A stretch of DNA of 21,732 nucleotides from an uncultured Collinsella sp. (GTDB lineage Bacteria; Actinomycetota; Coriobacteriia; Coriobacteriales; Coriobacteriaceae), in assembly GCA_947003675.1 (NCBI GenBank), contig CAMQPJ010000001.1, forward strand, positions 1 to 21,732. Direction: 5' to 3'. Shown piece by piece: positions 7,637-15,727 of this stretch. The notes under the pieces are model-generated. The model searched no databases. It saw only the letters and a list, made by a program, of their open reading frames with translations, and was not told the origin of the DNA. Within the stretch, counting starts at the first letter, position 1. Each line of letters opens with the position of its first letter. Both the position numbers and the translations under genes were made by a program.

Positions 7637-9094
7637 ATGTCATTTGCAGTCAGTCTGTCCCTTCTCGGCTTGGTCGCTATCGCGGCCCCGATGGTGGCCT
7701 CGGTGCTCGTCGCCCTGTTCCCCCGTCCGTACGCCAAGTGGTTCAGCGTTTTGGGTGCCGCCGTCTCGACGGCCTGCACCATCGCCCTCGCCGCGAATTT
7801 CGCTGGCGCCGGCATGCCCGACACGCAGGCCCCCCTGATCTCGTTTGGGCAGACCCTCGTCATGGGATTCACCTTCGATCGCATGAGCACGCTGCTCGCG
7901 CCCGCCTTTGTGGGTATCGGCCTGCTTGTCGTGATCTATTCGATCCCCTATATGAGCAAGAATAACCGTGAGCATCCCGATGCGCCGCGTCGTCGCTTCT
8001 ACGCGTACCTCGCGACCTTCATCGGCGCCATGGCCGGCCTCGTGTACAGCTCGACCCTTTTGGGCCAGCTCGTGTTCTTTGAGATCACGGGTGCGTGCTC
8101 TTGGGGTCTCATTAGCTACTACATGACGCCTACGGCCAAGAAGGCCGGCATGAAGGCCCTAATCATCACGCATATCGGTGCGCTCGGCCTGTATCTGGGC
8201 GCCGCCATCGTGTTTGCCCACACCGGCACCTTCGCCATTACCGCGATTGCAGGCCTCGACGCCAAGCTCAAGGCTATCGTCCTCTTGCTCGTGCTGTTTG
8301 CGGCCTGGGCCAAGTCCGCACAGGTCCCCATGTACATGTGGCTGCCTTCGGCCATGGAGGCGCCGACGCCTGTTTCGGCCTACCTGCATGGCGCCTCGAT
8401 GGTCAAGGTCGGCGTGTGCGTGTTCGCGCGCGCACTCGTCTCTGCCGGCGAGATTCCCGAGATCGTGGGCTGGGTCGCCATTATTGACGCCATGGTCACC
8501 ATGCTCTTTGGTTTCCTTATGTACCTGCCGCAAAAGGACATGAAGCGCCTGCTGGCCTTCTCCACGATCGCCCAGCTCTCCTATGTGTTCTTTGGTCTGG
8601 GCCTTTCGGTCTTTGGCAGCCAGCTGGCCTTTGATGGCGCCGTGTGCCACATCTTTAACCACGCTTTCGCCAAGACGCTGTTCTTCCTGATCGCCGGTTC
8701 GTTCTCCTTTACGCTCGGCACGCGTATGCTGCCCAAGCTTCGCGGCATCGTAAAGAAGTACCCGATCTCGGGCGTGGGCTTTGGTGTCGCGGCGCTCGCC
8801 ATTGCCGGCGTGCCGCCCATGAACACGTTCTTCTCGAAGTTCCAAATCATCGCCGGCGGCTTTTCTGTGGGTGCCGGCAACGTCGCGATCCTGGTGCTCG
8901 TGTGCATCATGGTTGCCGAAACCGTCGCTACCTTCGCCTGGTTCCTCAAGTGGATGGGTTATTGCCTGCCCGGCGAGCCGAGCGACGAGGTTGCTGTGGG
9001 AGCCCCGCTTCCCCGCGCGATGGCGTTTGTGTTCATCGTGCTCATCATCATGGTTATCGTCAGCGGCCCGCTTTCGGCCAGCTGGATCGGTTAG
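7637..9094 (+). CDS. hyfD: hydrogenase-4 membrane subunit HyfD (antiporter-like)
   Basis: This 485-residue NuoL/M/N-family subunit corresponds to HyfD, about 480 residues in E. coli. It has roughly fourteen hydrophobic segments. Channel residues typical of the family are visible: E149 in LVFFEITGACSW, K226 in AAWAKSAQVPMYMWLP, and K residues in GASMVKVGV. HyfD is one of the subunits that distinguish hydrogenase-4 (FHL-2) from hydrogenase-3 (FHL-1), which has only one antiporter-like protein. Its presence is therefore the main sequence argument for an FHL-2 type complex with more potential ion channels. It is preceded by GAGAAGGGAG and followed by hyfE after 13 bp. Confidence 0.93.
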   Translation: MSFAVSLSLLGLVAIAAPMVASVLVALFPRPYAKWFSVLGAAVSTACTIALAANFAGAGMPDTQAPLISFGQTLVMGFTFDRMSTLLAPAFVGIGLLVVIYSIPYMSKNNREHPDAPRRRFYAYLATFIGAMAGLVYSSTLLGQLVFFEITGACSWGLISYYMTPTAKKAGMKALIITHIGALGLYLGAAIVFAHTGTFAITAIAGLDAKLKAIVLLLVLFAAWAKSAQVPMYMWLPSAMEAPTPVSAYLHGASMVKVGVCVFARALVSAGEIPEIVGWVAIIDAMVTMLFGFLMYLPQKDMKRLLAFSTIAQLSYVFFGLGLSVFGSQLAFDGAVCHIFNHAFAKTLFFLIAGSFSFTLGTRMLPKLRGIVKKYPISGVGFGVAALAIAGVPPMNTFFSKFQIIAGGFSVGAGNVAILVLVCIMVAETVATFAWFLKWMGYCLPGEPSDEVAVGAPLPRAMAFVFIVLIIMVIVSGPLSASWIG

Positions 9095-9107
9095 GAGGTA
9101 GAACGAC

Positions 9108-9761
9108 ATGGGTTATTCGATCGTCAACATCCTTGGCGGCCTTCTGATCGTCACGTCCACCATGGTGGTCGTCTCCAAGAACATCAAGCACGCCATCAGC
9201 TGGTATGCGGTGCAGTCGCTGGTGCTCGTGGGACTGCTCGCTACGCTTGGTGCCACTACCGGTGCGCAGGAGCTGCTTATGTGGGCTGGATCTGCCTTTA
9301 TCACCAAGGTCGTCCTGGTCCCTTATATCCTCAACCGCGCATACAAGAAGATGGGCGAGCCGAGCGACGCATCGCTCAAGGCCGGCCTTAAGCCCGCGTG
9401 GGCCATTTGCATCATCGCCGTCGAGGTCGCGATCTGCTTTGCCGTCGTGACGCAGATCAGCCTGCCCACGGCCGAGGTCGCAACGCCTGCGCTCGCCATT
9501 AGCTTCGCTCACTTCTTTGTGGGCCTCACCTGCATCATCTCGCAGCGCAACATCATGAAGCAGATCTTTGGATACTGCCTTATGGAAAACGGCAGCCACG
9601 TGACGCTCGCGCTTTTGGCCCCCACCGCTCCCGAGATCATCGAGATCGGTATCGCCACCGACGCCATCTTTGCCGTCATCATCATGTCCATCGTCGTGCG
9701 TCGCATTTGGGACGACTCCCACTCGCTCGATGCGCGCGACCTGTCCGAGCTGAGGGGGTAG
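9108..9761 (+). CDS. hyfE: hydrogenase-4 membrane subunit HyfE
   Basis: This 217-residue membrane protein matches HyfE in length (about 216 in E. coli) and position. The N-terminal 95 residues resemble NuoK/MrpC-type small subunits, with several short hydrophobic helices; the conserved FGYCLMENG motif lies near residue 150. HyfE sits between antiporter-like subunits and probably contributes to ion-path continuity. There is no cofactor site. The gene starts 13 bases after hyfD behind TAGGAGGTAG, a strong ribosome binding site overlapping the hyfD stop, and it is followed three bases later by hyfF. Confidence 0.9.
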   Translation: MGYSIVNILGGLLIVTSTMVVVSKNIKHAISWYAVQSLVLVGLLATLGATTGAQELLMWAGSAFITKVVLVPYILNRAYKKMGEPSDASLKAGLKPAWAICIIAVEVAICFAVVTQISLPTAEVATPALAISFAHFFVGLTCIISQRNIMKQIFGYCLMENGSHVTLALLAPTAPEIIEIGIATDAIFAVIIMSIVVRRIWDDSHSLDARDLSELRG

Positions 9762-9764
9762 TCC

Positions 9765-11324
9765 ATGGAAACGTTGATTCTCGCCCTGCTCGCGACTCCT
9801 CTGGTGTTCTCGCTAGTCATGGCGTTTTTGCCCAAGAACACGTCCTATAACGTGTTTGCCGGTCTCAACCTGGTCTCCGTCGCAGCCGTCTTGGTGCTGT
9901 CGATTGTGACGGCCGGCGACGTCCTTATGAGCGGCGAAACCGCGAGCGCTCTTGGCCTGTGGTTCCACCTCGATTCGCTGGGCGCCATCTTTGTGCTGCT
10001 CATCGGCTTTATCGGTTTTCTTACGGGGCTGTTCTCGCTGCCCTATGTAAAGGCCGATATCGAGGAGGGCTCCATGCCCGCCGAGCGCGCCAAGCAGTAT
10101 TTTGCGCTGTTTAGCCTGTTTGTGTTCACCATGCTGCTCGCGTGCCTGTCCAACAACATGATCCTCACGTGGGCCGCCGTGGAGGCAACCACGCTTTCCA
10201 CCGTGTTCCTCGTGGGTATCTACAAGAACAAGACGGCCCTCGAGGCTTCTTGGAAGTATGCGATGGTCTGCACCGCCGGCGTGGCCTTTGGCCTGTTCGG
10301 TACGCTGCTGATCTACGCCAACGCCGCCGACGTGATTCCCAACGCCCACGAGGCCGCATTCCTGTCGTGCGTGCTGCCGTATGCCGACCAGTTCGACCCG
10401 ACGCTCATGCGCCTCGCCTTTGCGTTTATCGTGATCGGCTTTGGCACCAAGGCCGGCCTGTTCCCCATGCACACTTGGCTGCCCGATGCCCACTCCCAGG
10501 CCCCGAGCCCTGTCTCGGCCCTGCTTTCGGGCGTGCTGCTTAAGTGCGCCATGCTTGTGATCATGCGCTTCTACGGCTTTACTATCCAGGCCGTGGGCGC
10601 CGAGTATCCGCAGCTTTTGCTGTTGATCGTCGGCACGCTGTCCATTTTGGTGGCTGCACTTTCGATGTTTCGCCAGGACGACCTCAAGCGCCGCTTTGCG
10701 TACTCGTCTGTGGAGAACGTGGGCGTTATCGCCCTGTGCCTGGGTATCGGTGGCCCACTGGGTATCGCCGCGGCCCTGCTGCACTGCGTGTTCCACGGCT
10801 TTACCAAGACGCTCGCCTTCTGCGTGTCCGGCAACATCCAGCACGCTTTTGGCACGCGTAGCCTGGCCAAGATCCAGGGCGTCGTCGAGGTTGCCCCCGC
10901 AACCGCCGCGCTCGCCGTCCTGGCGCTGCTCGGCCTTGGTGCCTTCCCGCCCTTTGGCATGTTTATCTCCGAGTTCCTGACTTTTGTCGCCGGTGTTACC
11001 GCCGGTCCCATGTGGCTGGTCGTCGTGGTCGCCCTCGGTCTTACCGTGGCCATCTCCGCGCTCACCCGCATCGCACTCAAGTCGGTATTCGGCCATGCAC
11101 CCCAGGGTATGGGCAAGCATGAGGCCCCGGCGCTCATGCTTATCCCCGAAATCATCCTGGCCGTCATGATCTTGTGGTTTGGCATCGCCACCCCGCTGCC
11201 TCTCGTGCACGGTGCGGAGACCGCGACCGGCATCGTGCTCGAGCAGAGCACCGAGGAACTTCACGCGACGCCGATGTACCGCGCTGTGTTCGGTACCGAG
11301 ACCGCTCAGAGCGAGGTGGAGTAA
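9765..11324 (+). CDS. hyfF: hydrogenase-4 membrane subunit HyfF (antiporter-like)
   Basis: This 519-residue NuoN/NuoM-family protein compares with about 526 for E. coli HyfF. It carries E140 in TWAAVEATTLSTVF, K229 in GFGTKAGLFPMHTWLPDAHSQAPSPVSALLSG, and the later LKRRFAYSSVENVG and HGFTKTLAFCVSGN segments, all typical of proton-pumping family members. It is the third antiporter-like subunit of the cluster, with HyfB and HyfD. The C-terminal 40 residues are soluble. It is followed after three bases by hyfG, with GAGGTGGAG at the end of hyfF acting as that gene's ribosome binding site. Confidence 0.93.
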   Translation: METLILALLATPLVFSLVMAFLPKNTSYNVFAGLNLVSVAAVLVLSIVTAGDVLMSGETASALGLWFHLDSLGAIFVLLIGFIGFLTGLFSLPYVKADIEEGSMPAERAKQYFALFSLFVFTMLLACLSNNMILTWAAVEATTLSTVFLVGIYKNKTALEASWKYAMVCTAGVAFGLFGTLLIYANAADVIPNAHEAAFLSCVLPYADQFDPTLMRLAFAFIVIGFGTKAGLFPMHTWLPDAHSQAPSPVSALLSGVLLKCAMLVIMRFYGFTIQAVGAEYPQLLLLIVGTLSILVAALSMFRQDDLKRRFAYSSVENVGVIALCLGIGGPLGIAAALLHCVFHGFTKTLAFCVSGNIQHAFGTRSLAKIQGVVEVAPATAALAVLALLGLGAFPPFGMFISEFLTFVAGVTAGPMWLVVVVALGLTVAISALTRIALKSVFGHAPQGMGKHEAPALMLIPEIILAVMILWFGIATPLPLVHGAETATGIVLEQSTEELHATPMYRAVFGTETAQSEVE

Positions 11325-11327
11325 CGA

Positions 11328-13100
11328 ATGATTGAAACTGAGAACAAGGTGTATGCCCGTCGCTGCGAGAGCCATGTCGAGGCTCTGCGCCGCGCCGTTC
11401 CGGGCTGCATCGAGAAGGTCGAGTGGCAATGCGAGGACCAGCTGACGATTACCGTCAAGCAGGACAAGCTGCCCGAGGCCGTCCACTACCTGTATTACGA
11501 GCGCTACGGCTGGATTCCCGTGATCATCGGCAACGATGAGCGCAGCCTGTGCGGCCGCTACGCCGTGTACTACGTCATCTCCATGGAGGGGGAGGACCCC
11601 GGCTGGGTGACCGTGCGCACCGAGGTCGATCCCGCCAAGATGACATTCCCGTCCGTGACGCCGTTCGTCCCCGCCTGCGTGTGGGGCGAGCGCGAGCTGC
11701 GCGACATGTTCGGCCTGATCCCCGAGGGTCTGCCCGATCGTCGTCGCCTGGTGCTGCCCGACGATTGGCCCAGCGGCCTGTACCCGCTGCGCAAGGACTC
11801 CATGGACTACCGTTTCCGTCCCGCTCCCGCGAGCGACATGGAAAACTACGAGTTCTTGGCCGACGCCAAGGGCAAGGAGACCACGCTCGTTCCCATGGGC
11901 CCGCTGCACATTACCTCCGACGAGCCCGGCCACTTCCGCCTGTTCGTTGAGGGCGAGACGATCGTCGATGCCGACTACCGTCTGTTCTACGTGCACCGCG
12001 GCATGGAGAAGGTCGCCGAGACGCGCCTGAACTATGATGCCGTGACGTTCCTCGCCGACCGCATCTGCGGCATCTGCGGCTGCGCCCACTCGGTGGCCTA
12101 CGCCGAGGCCGTCGAGCGCGCCCAGGGCATTCATGTCCCGCCGCGCGCCCAGTACATCCGCGCTATCATGCTCGAGGTCGAGCGCCTGCACTCGCATCTG
12201 CTCAACATTGGCCTGGCGTCTCACTACACGGGCTTCGACTCCGGCTTCCAGCAGTTCTTCCGCGTCCGCGAGAAGTCCATGGACCTGGCCGAGAAGCTCT
12301 CCGGTCACCGCAAGACCTACGGCCTCAACGTGATCGGCGGCGTGCGTCGCGACATTTTGGCCGAGCAGAAGCTCTCCACCCTCACGACCATCCACCAGCT
12401 GCGCTCCGAGGTTCAGGAGCTCGTCGACGTCTTGCTCTCGACGCCCAACTTTATTGAGCGTACGAGCGGTATCGGCATCTTGGACCGCAAGATCGCACGC
12501 GACTTCTCGCCGGTCGGCCCGCTCATGCGCGGTTCGGGCTATGCCCGCGACGTGCGCTTTGATCATCCCTTCGACGGCTATGCCGATCCGGATGTCCAAA
12601 AGATGCACGCCGCTACGGCCGACACCTGCGATGCCTTCGGCCGTACCGCCGTGCGCATCCAGGAGGTCTACGATTCGATCGACATGATCGAGACCATGCT
12701 CGAGAACTGCCCGTCGGGTCCCATCCTCACCACGGATTGGGAGTACACCCCGCACAAGTACGCCATCGGTGCCACCGAGGCGCCGCGCGGCGAGGACGTG
12801 CATTGGGCCATGCTCGGCAACAACCAGAAGTGCTACCGCTGGCGCGCCAAGGCCGCCACGTACAGCAACTGGCCGGTCCTGCGCTACATGTTCCGCGGCA
12901 ACACCGTGGGCGACGCGGCGCTGATCGTCGGCTCGCTCGACCCGTGCTACTCCTGCACCGACCGCGTGACGGTGACCGATGTCGCCGCCAAGCGCGACCA
13001 CGTGCTCGATAAGGAGCAGTTCGAGAACGTCTGGCGCGACAAGTCGCCGCTTGCGGGCGAGGGCACCGTGGCCGCTCCGCTCGATGAGGAGGCGCTCTAA
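11328..13100 (+). CDS. hyfG: NiFe hydrogenase-4 large subunit HyfG (NuoC-NuoD fusion)
   Basis: This 590-residue protein catalyses proton reduction to H2. Residues 1-170 are a NuoC-like domain (HYLYYERYGW, FGLIPEGLPDRRRL); from about 185 a NuoD/hydrogenase large-subunit domain follows. NiFe ligands are C247 and C250 in RICGICGCAH and C540 and C543 in DPCYSCTDR. The 44 residues after R546 form the C-terminal extension that is removed by an HycI-type protease after NiFe insertion; in E. coli HycE the cut follows the same CTDR. The matching protease gene lies downstream at 15185. Length compares with 555-570 in E. coli HyfG/HycE. The intact ligands indicate an active hydrogenase and not a ligand-less complex I subunit. 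Confidence 0.95.
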   Translation: MIETENKVYARRCESHVEALRRAVPGCIEKVEWQCEDQLTITVKQDKLPEAVHYLYYERYGWIPVIIGNDERSLCGRYAVYYVISMEGEDPGWVTVRTEVDPAKMTFPSVTPFVPACVWGERELRDMFGLIPEGLPDRRRLVLPDDWPSGLYPLRKDSMDYRFRPAPASDMENYEFLADAKGKETTLVPMGPLHITSDEPGHFRLFVEGETIVDADYRLFYVHRGMEKVAETRLNYDAVTFLADRICGICGCAHSVAYAEAVERAQGIHVPPRAQYIRAIMLEVERLHSHLLNIGLASHYTGFDSGFQQFFRVREKSMDLAEKLSGHRKTYGLNVIGGVRRDILAEQKLSTLTTIHQLRSEVQELVDVLLSTPNFIERTSGIGILDRKIARDFSPVGPLMRGSGYARDVRFDHPFDGYADPDVQKMHAATADTCDAFGRTAVRIQEVYDSIDMIETMLENCPSGPILTTDWEYTPHKYAIGATEAPRGEDVHWAMLGNNQKCYRWRAKAATYSNWPVLRYMFRGNTVGDAALIVGSLDPCYSCTDRVTVTDVAAKRDHVLDKEQFENVWRDKSPLAGEGTVAAPLDEEAL

Positions 13101-13101
13101 T

Positions 13102-13818
13102 ATGCTGAAGCTTTGGAAGGTAAACGCCAAGGCCGGCGACGCGACGGTCAAGTACCCGTTTGCGCCGTTCCCCACCAACAAGGACATGCGCGGCAAGCCC
13201 GAGCACAATGCCGAGCTCTGCATCGCCTGCGGTGCCTGCGGCGTGGCGTGCCCGGCCGATGCCATTCGCATGGACACCGACCTTGCGGCCGATACCATTA
13301 CCTGGTCGATCGACTACGGCCGCTGCATCTTCTGCGGCCGCTGCGAGGAGGCCTGCCCCATGGAGGCCATCAAGCTCACCGAGGAGTTTGAGCTGGCCGT
13401 CATGAGCAAGGACGACCTCACCAGCAAGAGCGTCTACACGCTCGAGCACTGCTCGCGTTGCGGCAAGCCGTTTGCCCCGCATAAGGAGATCGACTACGCC
13501 AAGCGCCTGCTGCAAAAGACCGGCGGCATGGAGGCCATCCAGGCCACCCGTACCGTCGGTATGTGCCAGGAGTGCAAGCGCGAGCTCGACGCCCTGCGCG
13601 CCGCATCGGCCGTAAAGACCGGCAACGCGCACGGCATGGCTGCCAACGAGACGCTTGCGTCCGGTGAGCCTCAGGGCCCCGGCATGGAGTATCTGGGCGG
13701 CCACGGCGTGAACCCGGAGTATATCGACCGCGAGCTCAACCCCGATGCGCCCGAGATTCCCGCCGGTCCGGCGCCGGTCGAGGGCATCATCATGGATTTT
13801 GAAACGAAGGAGGAGTAA
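13102..13818 (+). CDS. hyfH: hydrogenase-4 4Fe-4S subunit HyfH (NuoI-like)
   Basis: This 238-residue subunit has two ferredoxin clusters, CIACGACGVAC (C40-C50) and CIFCGRCEEAC (C75-C85). They pass electrons between HyfA and HyfI. A four-cysteine metal-binding knuckle follows (CSRCGKPF and CQEC), also present in HycF/HyfH of E. coli. After about residue 155 there is a tail of some 80 residues, rich in Gly, Pro and acidic residues, that E. coli HyfH (about 180 residues) lacks. The start is ATG 13102, one base after the hyfG stop, because MLKLWK..G.ATVKYPF is the family's N-terminus; upstream in-frame sequence belongs to the hyfG overlap. GATGAGGAGGCG inside the end of hyfG serves as ribosome binding site. 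Confidence 0.92.
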   Translation: MLKLWKVNAKAGDATVKYPFAPFPTNKDMRGKPEHNAELCIACGACGVACPADAIRMDTDLAADTITWSIDYGRCIFCGRCEEACPMEAIKLTEEFELAVMSKDDLTSKSVYTLEHCSRCGKPFAPHKEIDYAKRLLQKTGGMEAIQATRTVGMCQECKRELDALRAASAVKTGNAHGMAANETLASGEPQGPGMEYLGGHGVNPEYIDRELNPDAPEIPAGPAPVEGIIMDFETKEE

Positions 13819-13820
13819 CC

Positions 13821-14603
13821 ATGGCCGAACCCACGCTTTTGCCCGAGCGGCTTCAGTACCGCCCGACCAAGATCGAGCTCGACGAGAGCATCGAGAAGGC
13901 CAAGGCGACCCTTCTTAAGAAGATCAAGCGCTCGGTGTACGTCTACCGCGTTGACTGTGGCGGCTGCAACGGCTGTGAGATCGAGATCTTCGGTTCTATT
14001 ACGCCCGTCTTCGACGTCGAGCGCTTTGGCATCAAGGTCGTGCCCTCGCCCCGTCACGCCGACGTGCTGCTGTACACCGGTGCCGTGACGCGTGCCATGC
14101 GCATGCCGGCCCTGCGCGCCTTTGAGGCCGCACCCGATCCTAAGATCGTGGTGTCCTATGGCGCGTGCGGCTGCACCGGCGGCATCTTCTACGATAACTA
14201 CTGCGTCTGGGGCGGCACGGACAAGATCCTGCCGGTCGATGTCTACATCCCCGGCTGCCCGCCCAGCCCCGCGCAGACCATCTACGGCTTTGCCATGGCG
14301 CTCGGTCTGCTGGACCAAAAGCTCCATGCCGAGACCACGGTGGAGGCCGCCGGCGAGCAGGCCGATATCCTGCACCCCGGCGTGCCGTACAAGCTGCGCG
14401 TGGCCATCGAGCGCGAGGCTCGCGCCATGAGCGGCTACCGTTACGGCCGCGATTTGGCCAACGAGTTTATGGACACGCTCGAGGGTGCGCCCAAGGGCGA
14501 TATCCGCGGTGCCATGGCGCTGCTCATCGACAAGCAGGACGATCCGCGCCGCGTCGAGGTGTACTCGGCGCTGCAGGATCTGGTGCTGGCCGGAGGTCGC
14601 TAG
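13821..14603 (+). CDS. hyfI: NiFe hydrogenase-4 small subunit HyfI (NuoB-like)
   Basis: This 260-residue subunit carries the proximal 4Fe-4S cluster (N2-like) next to the NiFe site of HyfG. Ligands fall in CGGCNGCE (C46, C49, C52), GACGCTGG and PGCPPSP. The 35 residues before the conserved VYRVDCGGC strand are a charged helix typical of HycG/HyfI (about 252-255 residues in E. coli). The C-terminal 90 residues contain the LANEFMDTLEGAP segment. There is no Tat signal, in keeping with a cytoplasmic membrane-bound hydrogenase. It begins two bases after hyfH behind AAGGAGG and abuts hyfJ directly (stop 14601-14603, ATG 14604). Confidence 0.94.
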   Translation: MAEPTLLPERLQYRPTKIELDESIEKAKATLLKKIKRSVYVYRVDCGGCNGCEIEIFGSITPVFDVERFGIKVVPSPRHADVLLYTGAVTRAMRMPALRAFEAAPDPKIVVSYGACGCTGGIFYDNYCVWGGTDKILPVDVYIPGCPPSPAQTIYGFAMALGLLDQKLHAETTVEAAGEQADILHPGVPYKLRVAIEREARAMSGYRYGRDLANEFMDTLEGAPKGDIRGAMALLIDKQDDPRRVEVYSALQDLVLAGGR

Positions 14604-15185
14604 ATGGAGCTCACGGACCGCTCTGGTTACTTTGCGGGCCCCGGTATGCTCGGCGGCTCTTTTGGCGATGCCTCGCGCGCAAGCGACGAGGCCGCCGAGG
14701 GCGTCGCCGACCCCTGCCTGGGCCATGCGCCCGACCAGGTGGTCTTTTACGAGCTCACGCGTAAGTTTGTGGAGACCGAGGAAGACGTTCCCCAGGAGGC
14801 CTGCGACGTGCTGTACTACACGCTCGCCGTGGGCCACCACACCGGCGTGCTCGACTGCTTTGAGCCGCGCTTGTCGGTGCCGGTGGATGTCTTCTATTCG
14901 CTCGTCGACGCGCTGCCGGAGGGGGAGGCCAAGACCAAGTTCGAGGCCATCCGCTCCTTTGGCGAGTGCCAGCTCGACAAGGCGGCGGTGCCGTCGCTGC
15001 TCGAGGCCTGCGATGCGCTGCTCGACGAGCGCGGTTTTCGCGGGTCGGCCAAGGCCGGCATCTCGGTGTTCGATGACGACTTTGGCCTGCATGCCCAGCA
15101 GGTCGCGTTCTTAATGAAGTTCCGCGATTTGGTGGAGCGCGTGCGCGATGTGTCGGGCGTGTATCTGACGGGAAGGTTGCAGTAA
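14604..15185 (+). CDS. hyfJ: formate hydrogenlyase maturation protein HyfJ/HycH family
   Basis: The core from QVVFYELTRKFV through LYYTLAVGHHTGVLDCF to LPEGEAKTKFEAIRSFGE is characteristic of HycH/HyfJ. HycH is needed to mature the hydrogenase large subunit in E. coli, probably as a chaperone for its precursor. At 193 residues it is longer than HycH (about 136). Some 45 residues precede the core, including a Gly-rich start, and a C-terminal segment with a GLHAQQVAFLMKFRDLVERVR helix follows it. The position between the small subunit gene and the protease gene agrees with the role. It overlaps hycI by one base. Confidence 0.87.
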   Translation: MELTDRSGYFAGPGMLGGSFGDASRASDEAAEGVADPCLGHAPDQVVFYELTRKFVETEEDVPQEACDVLYYTLAVGHHTGVLDCFEPRLSVPVDVFYSLVDALPEGEAKTKFEAIRSFGECQLDKAAVPSLLEACDALLDERGFRGSAKAGISVFDDDFGLHAQQVAFLMKFRDLVERVRDVSGVYLTGRLQ

Positions 15186-15688
15186 TGGGTCGCGTTGTGG
15201 ATGGCCGTGTGAACGGCGCCCCGTTTGCGGGTATCGTGCTCACGGCGGGAAGCGTGCTGCGTGCCGACGATGCCGCCGGCCCCGTGCTCTCCAAAAAGAT
15301 GGAAGACGCACCCATCGCCGGTTGGTACACCATCGACGGAGGCCAAACGCCCGAGGACGACATCATCGAGGTCAAGCGTGAGCGTCCGCCTCGCCTGGTC
15401 TTGGTTGATGCCGCAGACATGGCGCTGCCCGTCGGCGCCATCCGCTTGCTCGACAAACGTGATGTGGCCCGCAAGTCGATGTTTACCACGCATTCGCTTC
15501 CCTTGTCGATTCTGATCGAAGAGATTGAGCAATCGTGCGATGATATCGTCTTCGTCGGAATTCAGCCGGGCGACACGGAGTTCTACAACCCCATGTCCCC
15601 GGAAGTCTTTGACGCCGTCGACGCCGTGTACGACGCCGTGGCCGCCAACGACTTTTCCCACTTTGTCCGCTTGGGGCAGGAGCTATAG
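15185..15688 (+). CDS. hycI: hydrogenase maturation protease, HycI family
   Basis: This 167-residue nickel-dependent endopeptidase family member is expected to cut the HyfG C-terminus after CTDR. Family motifs visible are the DDAAGP turn (D28/D29), GWYTIDGGQTPEDDI, VDAAD with D75, and TTHSLPL with H103, corresponding to the acidic, acidic and histidine nickel ligands of HycI. The usual G-N before this turn is replaced by AGS, a small departure. FVGIQPGDTEFYNPM near the C-terminus is a good HycI signature. Its ATG overlaps the hyfJ stop by one base. The substrate tail is intact in HyfG, so protease and target occur together. Confidence 0.9.
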   Translation: MGRVVDGRVNGAPFAGIVLTAGSVLRADDAAGPVLSKKMEDAPIAGWYTIDGGQTPEDDIIEVKRERPPRLVLVDAADMALPVGAIRLLDKRDVARKSMFTTHSLPLSILIEEIEQSCDDIVFVGIQPGDTEFYNPMSPEVFDAVDAVYDAVAANDFSHFVRLGQEL

Positions 15689-15727
15689 CAGCGCTTGTCC
15701 CTGCTGATTAGGAAAGAAGTGATTGAC

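Noticed and set aside
9813..13298. Very long minus-strand open frame (1161 codons), and similar ones at 4613-7303 and 2224-3966
   Set aside because: They lie wholly antisense to well-supported hyf and fdhF genes, have low-complexity composition and match no family; high GC with biased third positions produces such shadows.
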